From OMSK01 sp902492995 (GTDB lineage Bacteria; Bacillota_I; Bacilli_A; RF39; UBA660): a stretch of DNA of 42,966 nt. A program made the position numbers and the translations under genes. The notes below the pieces were generated by a model. The model was not told where the DNA came from, ran no database searches, and worked only from the letters and a program-made list of their open reading frames with translations. The stretch lies in assembly GCA_902492995.1 (NCBI GenBank), contig CABUNR010000010.1, forward strand, positions 1 through 42,966. The letters run 5' to 3'. Positions 15,404 through 23,657 of the stretch are shown here, one piece after another (position 1 is the first letter of the stretch; every line of letters starts with the position of its first letter).

Positions 15404-17583
15404 TATTTTTCATCTCCAGTTTTTTTTGTTTTTAACTTTAGTGTTACACTAGTATCTTTATTTATTATATCACCTTTTTTTACATTTTGTTCATCAACAT
15501 AGCCATATCCTTCTATAGTATATTTAACGTTTAATAAATCTAGTATTTTCTCTGATTCTAATCTACTATATCCTTTTAAATCAGGCATTTCAAATTCACT
15601 ACTATTTGTTAAAAGTATTACTTTATCTTTTGATGTTATTTTAGTATCACTACTTGGATACTGTTTTATAATTTTACTACCATTACCTAGTTTTAATATA
15701 GTTATTTTATTTTCTTCTAATTTTTTTATAGTACTTTCTGTATCTTTATTGATATATGATTCTAATACGAATTCTTTATTTTCTTCCTTTTTTATATTAT
15801 CTGTTACTTTATATTTTGAAATACTCTCTATAATATCTTTAACAGAATCTGATAGTCCTTTTGATGTTTTTGAATTAGGTTTTTTTATCATTGCATATAT
15901 TATATATTCTGGATTATCTTTTGGATACATTAGTGCGATAGAATAAATGTACTCATCTTTTACATATTTACCTCTTTCACTTATTTGGGCGGTTCCTGTC
16001 TTACCTATTATATCAAAACCTTCTATTTTATATGCTTTTCCTGTTGTTCCACTATCTGTTCCATTTATTACATTATACATAAGATCTTTCATCTTAGATA
16101 CAGTTTCTTTTTTTACTAATTGTTCAGATTCTTCTTTTTTACTTTCATAATATACTTCTTTTGTATTTGGATTTATTATTTTATCTACAATATGTGGTTT
16201 TAACATTTTTCCATTATTTGATATAAGAGTTAATGCTTGAAGTTGTTGAATTGCTGTTGTTGATATTCCTTGTCCAAATCCAGCAGTTGCAACTTCTATT
16301 TTATAATTAAAATTAATATTTCCAATTTGTTCTCTTGTTAATTCTATATTGGTTGCCTTTCCAAAACCATATCTTTTAAAGCATTCTTTTAATTTAGTTT
16401 TATTTAAATTTTTAGTTAAAATATTAGCAATTCCTACATTACTTGAATATTCAAATCCTTTATCATATGAAATTGTTCCCCATCCATTATTATTCCAGTC
16501 TTTAATAGTATCATCACCTATTTTATAACTTCCTGATTTGAATGTATCATCTCCATTATATACACCATTTTCTATAGCACACATATATGTATATATTTTC
16601 ATAGTTGATCCAGGTTCATATGTATATGAAACAAGTGAATTTTCGTAATTTTTAATATTTCTTATATTTGGATCATAAGAAGGAGTTTGAGAAGTTGCTA
16701 AAATATCACCATTTTTAGCATCCATTACTGTTATCATCATAAGTTCTGGTTTATATTCTTCATTTACTTTTTTTATAGCACTTTCAACAAATCTTTGAAT
16801 ATTTGAATCTATTGTTAAATATATATTATATCCATCTTCTGCATCATTTTTTATTTCTTTTGTCCCGCTTATTTTATATCCATATCTATCTTGTTGATAT
16901 TCTAAATATCCATCTTTTCCATTCAAAATATCATTATATTCTGCTTCTATACCAAGTTCTCCTGTTATTTCCGATTTAGTTTTTTTATCTCCATCTTCTG
17001 TTTTATAATTTATTTCTTTTTCTCTTGCATATCCAATTATATATGATGCAAAATCACCATTTGGATAATATCTTTTTTTAGTTTCTATGAAGCTTATTCC
17101 TGGTAAATCAAGACTTTCTATTTGTTCTTTTACTAATTCAGTTATTCCTTTTCCAACTGTACCAAATTCAACTTGTTTTCTATTTTTTTCTTTTCCTTTT
17201 TCTAATATTTCTTTAAAATACTCTTTATCTTCTTTAAGTACCTCTGATAGTTTTTCTGCTGTTATATCTATATCTTTTACATGAAGTGGTACACTTGAAT
17301 TTTTACTTCTATTTTCATCTAAATATGCAAACATAGTATATGAACTTACATTAAGAGCTAATATTTCTTCATTTTTATCATATATTGTTCCTCTACTAGC
17401 TTTTAATGTTTGTTTTACTGTATTTCTACTTGATGCGAATTCTGTCATATTTTTACCATATATTTTTTTTGATATTGATAAATATACTAATTGTATATAT
17501 AAAATCAATAGAAAAAAAGAAAAGATTTTAAATACGATTTTAGGTGAATACCATTTTTTATTTTTAATCTTTCCTTTTCTCAT
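15403..17583 (-). CDS. pbpB: Class B penicillin-binding protein (PBP2B/FtsI type) with PASTA domains
   Basis: 726 residues. A cytoplasmic basic tail, one membrane helix (about 16-36) and a dimerisation domain (RGTIYDKNEEILA) come first. The transpeptidase domain follows with active Ser326 in STMK, SxN at 380-382 and KTG at 528-530. Two C-terminal PASTA domains lie at about 610-722. It cross-links septal peptidoglycan outside the membrane. Its position in mraZ-rsmH-ftsL-pbpB and the two PASTA domains favour the vegetative PBP2B over the sporulation SpoVD, which has one PASTA domain, though SpoVD-like use cannot be excluded. The start follows GATAGGATGTGTAAAAATG. Confidence 0.93.
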   Translation of the reverse strand: MRKGKIKNKKWYSPKIVFKIFSFFLLILYIQLVYLSISKKIYGKNMTEFASSRNTVKQTLKASRGTIYDKNEEILALNVSSYTMFAYLDENRSKNSSVPLHVKDIDITAEKLSEVLKEDKEYFKEILEKGKEKNRKQVEFGTVGKGITELVKEQIESLDLPGISFIETKKRYYPNGDFASYIIGYAREKEINYKTEDGDKKTKSEITGELGIEAEYNDILNGKDGYLEYQQDRYGYKISGTKEIKNDAEDGYNIYLTIDSNIQRFVESAIKKVNEEYKPELMMITVMDAKNGDILATSQTPSYDPNIRNIKNYENSLVSYTYEPGSTMKIYTYMCAIENGVYNGDDTFKSGSYKIGDDTIKDWNNNGWGTISYDKGFEYSSNVGIANILTKNLNKTKLKECFKRYGFGKATNIELTREQIGNINFNYKIEVATAGFGQGISTTAIQQLQALTLISNNGKMLKPHIVDKIINPNTKEVYYESKKEESEQLVKKETVSKMKDLMYNVINGTDSGTTGKAYKIEGFDIIGKTGTAQISERGKYVKDEYIYSIALMYPKDNPEYIIYAMIKKPNSKTSKGLSDSVKDIIESISKYKVTDNIKKEENKEFVLESYINKDTESTIKKLEENKITILKLGNGSKIIKQYPSSDTKITSKDKVILLTNSSEFEMPDLKGYSRLESEKILDLLNVKYTIEGYGYVDEQNVKKGDIINKDTSVTLKLKTKKTGDEK

Positions 17584-17594
17584 TTTTACACATC

Positions 17595-17888
17595 CTATCT
17601 ATTTACGACAATAATATTTTCGTTGTTATATGCAAGTCCCATGTCTTCTACAACTTCCTTTACTTTATCAAATGAAGTTAATTCATTTACTTTCATAGTT
17701 AGGCTTTCATTTTTTTTACTTTGACTATTTATATCGTAATTCATTTTTTCAATACTCATACTTAGGTGAGATACACCTGCTCCGCAAAAGACTTTAAGTA
17801 CCAAAGTAAAAGCTAAGCAAAATGTTGCTGTTACATATAAAAATCTTTCACCTTTAGTTATTTTTGCTTTTTTCTTTTTCTTGCTCAT
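17595..17888 (-). CDS. ftsL: FtsL-like divisome protein
   Basis: 97 residues: a Lys-rich cytoplasmic tail, one membrane helix (about 17-38, FLYVTATFCLAFTLVLKVF) and an extracytoplasmic helix predicted to coil. This is the small bitopic layout of FtsL, which joins DivIC, DivIB and the septal PBP. The sequence is divergent, as is usual for FtsL, so the call rests on topology, size and its place between rsmH and pbpB. The ribosome site AAGAGGGATAATATG is formed by the end of rsmH, one base upstream. Confidence 0.8.
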   Translation of the reverse strand: MSKKKKKAKITKGERFLYVTATFCLAFTLVLKVFCGAGVSHLSMSIEKMNYDINSQSKKNESLTMKVNELTSFDKVKEVVEDMGLAYNNENIIVVNR

Positions 17889-17889
17889 A

Positions 17890-18813
17890 TTATCCCTCTT
17901 TTATTCTTTCTATTACTCGTAATTTGGCACTTCTTGCTCTATTATTTTCTTTTAATTCTTCCTCACTTGGTTTATATGTTCCAATTATTTTAAAGTCTTT
18001 TTGATATTCTTTTGGTATAATTGGTAATTTTTCTACATTTTTATCTATTTTAGATACTTCGTTAAATATATCTTTACATATTTTATCTTCTAATGAATGA
18101 AATGTTATTACACATATTCTTCCACCTACATTTATAAGTTCTAAAGCATCTTTTAGTGATTTTTCAAATACATCTAATTCATGATTTACTTCTATTCTTA
18201 TTGCTTGAAATACTTTTCTTGCTGGATGTTTTTCTCTTTTATACTTTTCCGGAACATTTTCTTTTATTATTTCTACAAGCTCTAAAGTTGTTTCAATATT
18301 TTTGTTTTCTCTATAATTAATAATTCCATTTGCTATACTTTTTGAATATTTTTCTTCTCCATATTTATAAAAAATATCTACAAGTTTTTGATAAGAATAT
18401 GTATTTACAACGTCATATGCAGTTAATTTTGATTTTGTATCCATACGCATATCAAGTTTAGCATCTTTATGAAAGCTAAAGCCTCTATAATCTTCATCTA
18501 ATTGTGGAGATGATACACCAAGATCATATAAAATTCCATCTACCTTTTTTATGTTTCTTTTATATAGTTCATCTTTTATATTTACAAAATTACTTCTTAT
18601 TATTTCATAGTTATTTCCAATACTTTTTAATTTTTCATTGCTTATTTTTATTGCTTCATCATCTTGATCAAAAGCATACAAGTAACCTTTTTTTATTTTA
18701 TTTAAAATATTGCTACTATGTCCTGCATAACCTAATGTACAATCTACTATTACACTTGATTCATTTAAATTAAGTTTTGAGATACTTTCATTTAACAACA
18801 CACTTTTATGCAT
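17890..18813 (-). CDS. rsmH: 16S rRNA (cytosine1402-N4)-methyltransferase RsmH
   Basis: 307 residues. A class I SAM methyltransferase (MraW) with HKSVLLNESI at the start, SAM-site VDCTLGYAGHS, GILYDLGVSSPQLDEDYRGF, HPARKVFQAIRIEVNHEL and ITFHSLEDK. It acts on C1402 of 16S rRNA. It is the second dcw gene; its ATG overlaps the last 8 nt of mraZ. AAAGTGATTTAAATG supplies the ribosome site inside the mraZ coding end. Confidence 0.96.
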   Translation of the reverse strand: MHKSVLLNESISKLNLNESSVIVDCTLGYAGHSSNILNKIKKGYLYAFDQDDEAIKISNEKLKSIGNNYEIIRSNFVNIKDELYKRNIKKVDGILYDLGVSSPQLDEDYRGFSFHKDAKLDMRMDTKSKLTAYDVVNTYSYQKLVDIFYKYGEEKYSKSIANGIINYRENKNIETTLELVEIIKENVPEKYKREKHPARKVFQAIRIEVNHELDVFEKSLKDALELINVGGRICVITFHSLEDKICKDIFNEVSKIDKNVEKLPIIPKEYQKDFKIIGTYKPSEEELKENNRARSAKLRVIERIKEG

Positions 18814-19240
18814 TTAAATCACTTTGAAATAGTTTATCAGCTATATCTGATAAATCTGCTTCATTTTCTTCTATAAAAGTATCCCAATTATTTTTACTCC
18901 AAACTTCTAAATGATCATTTACACCTATTATTACGCAATCTTTTTCTAGTGATGCATAATTAATTAGGGGAAGTGAAATGTTTACTCTACCTTGTTTATC
19001 AAAATCACTAATAGTGGCTCCTGATAAGAAAAATCTCATAAATTTACGGGCGTCTTTTGTATTTGGCAATTCTCTATATTTATCGATTACTTTTGACCAT
19101 TCATTATTAGGATAAATAAATAAGCAATTATCTAATCCTCTTGTTACAACAAAATTTGATCCAAGTTCATATCTTATTTTTGCTGGAATTGTAAGTCTAC
19201 CTTTATCATCAATTGTATGATGATATTCACCCATAAACAT
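18806..19240 (-). CDS. mraZ: Transcriptional regulator MraZ
   Basis: 144 residues, two SpoVT/AbrB-like repeats with the family motifs MGEYHHTIDDKGRLTIPAKIR and, in repeat 2, SDFDKQGRVNISLPLINYA. MraZ proteins form a ring and bind GTGG-type direct repeats in front of their own operon, usually repressing it. Here four such repeats lie exactly there. The start follows AAGTGGGGTGATTTTATG; another ATG two codons on is possible. First gene of mraZ-rsmH-ftsL-pbpB-pilin-like. Confidence 0.95.
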   Translation of the reverse strand: MFMGEYHHTIDDKGRLTIPAKIRYELGSNFVVTRGLDNCLFIYPNNEWSKVIDKYRELPNTKDARKFMRFFLSGATISDFDKQGRVNISLPLINYASLEKDCVIIGVNDHLEVWSKNNWDTFIEENEADLSDIADKLFQSDLNA

Positions 19241-19248
19241 AAAATCAC

Positions 19249-19283
19249 CCCACTTTTCTCCACATTAAACCACCATGTACCAC
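19249..19283 (-). promoter_or_regulatory. MraZ operator: four GTGG boxes at 10-bp spacing
   Basis: On the minus strand, GTGGT, GTGGT, GTGGA and GTGGG occur at 19279-19283, 19269-19273, 19259-19263 and 19249-19253, each separated by exactly 5 nt. One box per helical turn matches the known MraZ recognition pattern. The array starts directly after the -10 box and its last box overlaps the mraZ ribosome site, so binding could block both initiation and translation. Autoregulation is inferred from the family. Confidence 0.85.
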
Positions 19284-19284
19284 T

Positions 19285-19313
19285 ATTTTACCATTTTATA
19301 GGTTTAATGTAAA
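19285..19313 (-). promoter_or_regulatory. Promoter of the mraZ (dcw) operon
   Basis: On the minus strand TTTACA (19308-19313), a 17-bp spacer, then TAAAAT (19285-19290). Transcription should begin inside the first GTGG boxes. Confidence 0.7.
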
Positions 19314-19343
19314 TAGTTTTTTTTCTTTTTAAGTATAAAAAAA

Positions 19344-19362
19344 AGTAAGTTTTTAACTTACT
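19344..19362 (-). terminator. Terminator of the tcdA unit
   Basis: An 8-bp stem AGTAAGTT/AACTTACT with a 3-nt loop, followed by eight Ts on the minus strand. The last four codons of the 19353 gene, including its stop, form part of the hairpin. Confidence 0.75.
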
Positions 19363-19880
19363 AAAATATCGCCTATTACATCTGCTATATTATTTAATGT
19401 ATCCATTATATAATAGATTTTATCTTTAATAAAATGGTTTTTAGCTTTACTTGTATTTATTTTAATTAAACTTCCATCTATAAATTCTTTTACTTCTATT
19501 TCTGTATTATATCTTTTATATCTTTTTGTTATATTTTCTATATCATATTCTTTATTCATATAATAATATATTTCTTTTTTATTAATGTAAATTGAATCTT
19601 TTACGACTTTCTTTAAATATTTATTTATCATATTTGCATTTATTATCATATAATCTATATTTTTCTTTTTATATTTTTTTCTTAATTTTTTTACGTATTT
19701 TTTCTTTTTACTTTTTTTCCCATTAAATGATTTTATATTAATAGAGTTTAAAAGATCACATTCTAATATTTTGTTATTTTTATCAATAGATTCTATAAAT
19801 TCTTTATTATCTATTCCTATTCCTATTACTTTGCCACTCATATTTTTAATATATTTTTTTATAGTATTATTTACTTCCAA
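19353..19880 (-). CDS. Basic protein of unknown function downstream of tcdA
   Basis: 175 residues (TTG start) with a very Lys-rich centre (KKSKKKKYVKKLRKKYKKK). The N-terminal part has GKVIGIGIDNKEFI and the middle has DYMIINANMINKYL, a pattern loosely like a Rossmann or methyltransferase fold, but I recognise no family. A GTG at 19889 is in frame, but it would overlap the AGGTG ribosome site. TTG at 19880 gives AGGTGATAAAATTG, the same spacing as neighbouring genes. It overlaps the end of tcdA by 14 nt, so it is co-transcribed and probably translationally coupled. The basic patch suggests RNA or nucleic-acid contact (inference). Confidence 0.55.
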   Translation of the reverse strand: MEVNNTIKKYIKNMSGKVIGIGIDNKEFIESIDKNNKILECDLLNSINIKSFNGKKSKKKKYVKKLRKKYKKKNIDYMIINANMINKYLKKVVKDSIYINKKEIYYYMNKEYDIENITKRYKRYNTEIEVKEFIDGSLIKINTSKAKNHFIKDKIYYIMDTLNNIADVIGDILVS

Positions 19881-20556
19881 TTTTATCACCTACTATATCA
19901 TTTATGACGTAACTTGTACACATTAAACCAGATATTGCTGGTACAAAGCTATTTGATGCGATTACTTTACTATTAACTTTTTTTGCTTCTGTGCTTGATA
20001 CAACCATTATTTTTCCTTTTAATTTTTCATCTTTTATCATTTTTCTTATTTTTTTAGCAATTGGATCATAGCTGGTTTTTCTAACATCTATTATTTTTAA
20101 TTTTGTGGGATCCATTTTATACCCTGTTCCCATTGATGATATAAATTTTATATTATTTTTTAAACATTCTCTTATTATCTGTTTTTTTATTTCTACTGTA
20201 TCACATGCATCTATTACATAGTCATATTCTTTTATATTTAAAATATCAAAATTATCTAGTGTTATTTTTTCTTTTATTATATTTAAATTACAATTTTTAT
20301 TTATTTGTTCTATTCTTTTTTTTGCTTCCTCTACTTTTAAATTCCCTATATTATTATTAAGTGTAATTATTTGTCTATTTAAATTTGTAACATCTATTTT
20401 ATCATAATCAACTATTGTAATATTTTCTATTCCACTTCTTATAAGTGATTCAAGTGCATATCCTCCAACGCCACCTATTCCTACTAATAAAACTTTTGTA
20501 TTTTTAATTTTTTCTATGTTTTCCATTCCTATTAATAATTCTAATCTATCTAGCAT
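19867..20556 (-). CDS. tcdA: tRNA threonylcarbamoyladenosine dehydratase TcdA
   Basis: 229 residues, E1/ThiF-like. The nucleotide-binding VLLVGIGGVGGYALESLIRSG, the VDYDKIDVTNLNRQ motif and the acidic YDYVIDACDTV are present. TcdA cyclises t6A37 to ct6A in an ATP-dependent reaction. The length, lack of a C-terminal rhodanese, and VVSSTEAKK and SNSFVPAISGL near the end fit TcdA (YgdL/CsdL) rather than MoeB or ThiF. MtaB in this window modifies the same t6A37 base. The start follows TATAGGTGATAAAATG. Confidence 0.9.
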   Translation of the reverse strand: MLDRLELLIGMENIEKIKNTKVLLVGIGGVGGYALESLIRSGIENITIVDYDKIDVTNLNRQIITLNNNIGNLKVEEAKKRIEQINKNCNLNIIKEKITLDNFDILNIKEYDYVIDACDTVEIKKQIIRECLKNNIKFISSMGTGYKMDPTKLKIIDVRKTSYDPIAKKIRKMIKDEKLKGKIMVVSSTEAKKVNSKVIASNSFVPAISGLMCTSYVINDIVGDKIGSK

Positions 20557-20592
20557 TTTATCACCTATATAATTATATCATTTAACTTTAAA

Positions 20593-20615
20593 AAAAGCTA
20601 TTTTAAATAGCTTTT
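20593..20615 (-). terminator. Terminator of the polysaccharide deacetylase gene
   Basis: An AAAAGCTA-based 11-bp inverted repeat (20593-20603 and 20605-20615; the inner pairs must open), followed by Ts on the minus strand. The TAG stop is inside the left arm. Confidence 0.65.
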
Positions 20616-21854
20616 AAATGTTTCGAGTGAATCGTTTGCAAATATGGTTTTGCTCTTTAACAATAATCTATTTGTATTATAATCACTATATCCATCTGTT
20701 GTCCATTGACCTATAAATGCTAAATGAAAACCACTTTGTTTTAATAAGTTAATAGCTCTTTCATTCCAATCAAAAAATGGATATGAAAAATATTTTGAAC
20801 CGTTTAATTTTTGTTTTGATACTTTTAAATCGTCTAATATTTTATTTTTATCTTCACAAAGTAATTGTCCTCCTTGTTCACCACCTGGACATTTATAATT
20901 ATTATGAAGGTTATTTGTATGTGATTCAAAGCTTACATATGTTGATTTTAATTTATATGAATCATATCTTCCTGTTATTATAAAATATGTTGCATATAAT
21001 TTATATTTTTCAAGTATTTCAATTGCATTTTTAGCAAGGTTTCCATCATCTAAAGTTATAACAACTGTTTTTATTGGAATATTTATTTTTTTATCTAAAA
21101 ACATTTCTAATTCTTCCATCGTAAGTGTTAAATAATTATTTTCACTTAAGTATTTCATTTGACTATCAAATTGTTTATATGGATGACATATAGCCTTATT
21201 TTTGCATTTTTCATTTTCTTTATAAACTGCATGATATGTAAATGTTCTAATATTATTTCTTGTTTTTTTACTAGTATTTTTATGATATTTAAGTTTTGAT
21301 TCTGATTTTTTTATATATAGTAAAGTATTATTATATGAAACGTAATATCTATCTGTTTCTTCTATTATTAAAGGTAGACTAACAGAACTATCTATTTGAT
21401 ATGCATAACCTAGTTCATTATATAATGTAGTTTTTATATCTGTTACAACGTTTTGATTAAACAAAACATATTTTTTATATCTATCATTAATACTAATATT
21501 TTCTATTTTTTCTACATAATTATATTTAATAAAATAGTTTAAATTTTTTATTTTGAAATATTCTTTTTTTTCATTAATATTTATATTTTCTAATTCTAGT
21601 TCGATATTTTTATTTATTCTTCCAATTTTTATATATTTATTATTTTTGTATTCATATAAATTAGCTTCTTTAATTGTTTTTACATATTTATTATAATGAT
21701 TAGTTATATCTTTTATTTTATTTTCTTTTAAAAGATTCTTTTGTAGTTTAATTTCTTCTATTTTTTTAGAATTTATTCTTTTTACAATTGTATAGGCTAA
21801 AAAAAGATCAAGAATTACCAATAAAAGGATTAATAACAAAAATGACTTTTTCAT
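20598..21854 (-). CDS. Membrane-anchored polysaccharide deacetylase (NodB-type)
   Basis: 418 residues. An N-terminal membrane helix (about 3-24) has no clear signal-peptidase site. A Lys/Asn-rich region of about 200 residues follows; it could be an SH3-like or wall-binding part but is not recognised. The NodB homology domain covers about 250-418: TVVITLDDGN (catalytic Asp pair), ATYFIITGR, the His motif SFESHTNNLHN (H-x4-H form), SYPFFDWNERAINLL and GFHLAFIG near the end. Such carbohydrate-esterase family 4 enzymes remove acetyl groups from peptidoglycan or other N-acetylated glycans outside the cell. The start follows TATAGGTGATACTATG. Confidence 0.87.
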   Translation of the reverse strand: MKKSFLLLILLLVILDLFLAYTIVKRINSKKIEEIKLQKNLLKENKIKDITNHYNKYVKTIKEANLYEYKNNKYIKIGRINKNIELELENININEKKEYFKIKNLNYFIKYNYVEKIENISINDRYKKYVLFNQNVVTDIKTTLYNELGYAYQIDSSVSLPLIIEETDRYYVSYNNTLLYIKKSESKLKYHKNTSKKTRNNIRTFTYHAVYKENEKCKNKAICHPYKQFDSQMKYLSENNYLTLTMEELEMFLDKKINIPIKTVVITLDDGNLAKNAIEILEKYKLYATYFIITGRYDSYKLKSTYVSFESHTNNLHNNYKCPGGEQGGQLLCEDKNKILDDLKVSKQKLNGSKYFSYPFFDWNERAINLLKQSGFHLAFIGQWTTDGYSDYNTNRLLLKSKTIFANDSLETFKSYLK

Positions 21855-21884
21855 AGTATCACCTATAGTAATTATATAATATCA

Positions 21885-22001
21885 TCATTTTAAATGAAAT
21901 ATTTTTTTAATAAATTTTTTTATTTTATTTTCTTTCATTAAGTTATTTAATTCTTTAGCACTAAAAAATTCTTCTTTATTTTCTTTAAATAATATATTCA
22001 T
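21885..22001 (-). CDS. Small basic protein, 38 aa
   Basis: Starts MNILFKENKEEFFSAKEL and ends with a Lys-rich IKKFIKKIFHLK. The start is fixed by the consensus site AGGAGGTAGTATG. The frame stays open to 22094, but no ribosome site supports a longer form. It lies between the CcdA-fusion gene (after its terminator) and the deacetylase. The amphipathic basic tail could bind membrane or nucleic acid. No family recognised. Confidence 0.5.
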   Translation of the reverse strand: MNILFKENKEEFFSAKELNNLMKENKIKKFIKKIFHLK

Positions 22002-22051
22002 ACTACCTCCTATAATTAATATACAATATGAATTTATTTTTTCCTTTAAAA

Positions 22052-22074
22052 AAAGAATGAAAATTTCATTCTTT
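22052..22074 (-). terminator. Terminator of the mini-thioredoxin/CcdA unit
   Basis: AAAGAATGA/TCATTCTTT, 9 bp (22052-22060 and 22066-22074), loop 5 nt, followed by seven Ts on the minus strand. It overlaps the stop codon of the 22073 gene. Confidence 0.75.
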
Positions 22075-23329
22075 AAAAATTCATCATTATCCATTCTGGT
22101 TTAAAAATCATAAGAAGGCCAATTATTAGCATAATTATCCCCCCTATTAAATGAGAATATTTATTATATTTATTTGTAATACCTGTAAGTTTCATTGTAA
22201 TCATGGCAATAATAAATATTATTAAATCATCAAGTAAATAAGCTATTATATAAAGTGTCATATATAAAGCATAAAGTGGTATGGATAATTTATTTAGCGC
22301 TAATATTTGAGTAAATAAAAGTGGTAAGCCAGCTGAACATGCTAATTCAACAAAATTAACAGATATAGCTAGTGTTATAGCTCCTGCTACTGCCAATAAA
22401 AGACTTTTTTCATGAGTAAACTTTTTTATTTTATTAATTATATTTGTTCTTTTTTCTTTATCTACTACTTGGCAGCCAGCATCTTTTTTTCTTTCTTTAT
22501 TATAACTATTAAAGTTTACTATTGCCCCTATAATAGCAACTATAGCTATTATTATTTGAACAATTCTTATTTGACTTAATTTTAATGATACTGTTAACCA
22601 TGCACTCATAAATAATAAATATATTAAAGCAGAAGAGATTAAAAAGGCAAAACCTATAATCCACATTCTTTTTCTATCTTTCATTCCTATTAACATACTT
22701 ATTAAGAATATTAAAACCCACATTGCACATGGATTAAAACCATCTACTAATCCAATTGATATTGCAATTAAGGGAAGTGATGCTTTTTTTACATCTACTT
22801 TTCCTAATATAGGTAAATTCATAGTTGATTCTTCTTTTATTTCTTCTTTATTTTCTTCTTTGTTTTCCTTTTGTTCTTCTTTTTGTTTTTCTAATTTTTC
22901 ACGTGCTAATAAAACTTCTTCTTCTAAACTTTTATTTTGTTTTTTGATTTCTCCAACTAAGTCATAGCATTCATATTTAAAACATTCTTCAATATATTTT
23001 TCTATTTTATCTTGTGTATCTAAATTAAATCCAACTAGGCTATATGTTCCAATTATTGTATATGGAACATATTGGTTTTTATCATTTAATGATTCATCTG
23101 TCAATTTAAATAAATCAGAATTTTCTTCTTCACTTACTTCATATTTATATATTTTTAAATTTTTATATTTTTTTTCTAGTTTTTTTAAATATTCTTTTTC
23201 TTTTGCACAATGTGGACATGTTGAACTATAAAATAGGTGCAAATTTACTTCATTATCTTTTGCTGATACATTTGGTATAAATAATAAGGTTAATATAAAT
23301 ATTATTAATATATTTTTTATTTTTTTCAT
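22073..23329 (-). CDS. Thioredoxin-like/CcdA (DsbD-type) fusion, thiol-disulfide transporter
   Basis: 418 residues. A signal-type N-terminus (about 1-23) is followed by an extracytoplasmic thioredoxin/glutaredoxin fold with CPHC at Cys38-Cys41 (FYSSTCPHCAKEKEYL). A Glu/Lys-rich linker lies at about 130-168. The CcdA/DsbD-like membrane domain has about six helices, with the cysteines expected of the electron carrier: Cys201 in GFNPCAMW and Cys331 in VELACSAGLP. It probably passes reducing power from cytoplasmic thioredoxin to extracytoplasmic substrates. The fusion is a known layout in anaerobic Firmicutes. It follows the mini-thioredoxin gene by 1 nt. Confidence 0.85.
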   Translation of the reverse strand: MKKIKNILIIFILTLLFIPNVSAKDNEVNLHLFYSSTCPHCAKEKEYLKKLEKKYKNLKIYKYEVSEEENSDLFKLTDESLNDKNQYVPYTIIGTYSLVGFNLDTQDKIEKYIEECFKYECYDLVGEIKKQNKSLEEEVLLAREKLEKQKEEQKENKEENKEEIKEESTMNLPILGKVDVKKASLPLIAISIGLVDGFNPCAMWVLIFLISMLIGMKDRKRMWIIGFAFLISSALIYLLFMSAWLTVSLKLSQIRIVQIIIAIVAIIGAIVNFNSYNKERKKDAGCQVVDKEKRTNIINKIKKFTHEKSLLLAVAGAITLAISVNFVELACSAGLPLLFTQILALNKLSIPLYALYMTLYIIAYLLDDLIIFIIAMITMKLTGITNKYNKYSHLIGGIIMLIIGLLMIFKPEWIMMNF

Positions 23330-23330
23330 T

Positions 23331-23588
23331 TTAATTACCTACTTCTTCTAATATCTTTTTTATTTCATTATATCTTTTTTCACCAGTTATTCTTGTTACT
23401 TCTTTATCATCTTTATATATTATAATAACTGGTAATATATCTTTAACATCATATTTTGTAATATCATCCATATCATAATCCAACTCTTCATATGTATAAT
23501 TTTTATATTCTTCCTTTATTTTTTGATAATCTTTGTATGTTAATATACAGCTTGTACACCATATAGCGCTTATTCTAACTAATTTCAT
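23331..23588 (-). CDS. Small thioredoxin-like protein (WCTSC)
   Basis: 85 residues with a redox motif WCTSC near the N-terminus (RISAIWCTSCILTYKDYQ) and a cis-Pro region DILPVIIIYKDDKEV. It has no signal peptide, so it should be cytoplasmic. It lacks the first beta-alpha unit of full thioredoxin and is close in size to a minimal thioredoxin fold. As the gene directly before the CcdA fusion (1 nt apart), it is a candidate electron donor to that membrane protein (inference). The start follows TTGGTGATTATATG. Confidence 0.8.
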   Translation of the reverse strand: MKLVRISAIWCTSCILTYKDYQKIKEEYKNYTYEELDYDMDDITKYDVKDILPVIIIYKDDKEVTRITGEKRYNEIKKILEEVGN

Positions 23589-23634
23589 ATAATCACCAAT
23601 TTAATTTTATCATTTTTTAATAATTGATGCAAGA

Positions 23635-23657
23635 AAAAAAGCTTATCTAGCTTTTTT
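23635..23657. terminator. Terminator of the 116-aa gene (symmetrical)
   Basis: An A6-GCT/AGC-T6 stem (23635-23643 and 23649-23657), loop 5 nt, with T runs on both strands. It includes the stop codon of the 23643 gene. Confidence 0.75.

Noticed and set aside
22002..22094. Longer form (69 aa) of the 38-aa protein
   Set aside because: The extension runs through the terminator of the previous gene and through the AGGAGG ribosome site.
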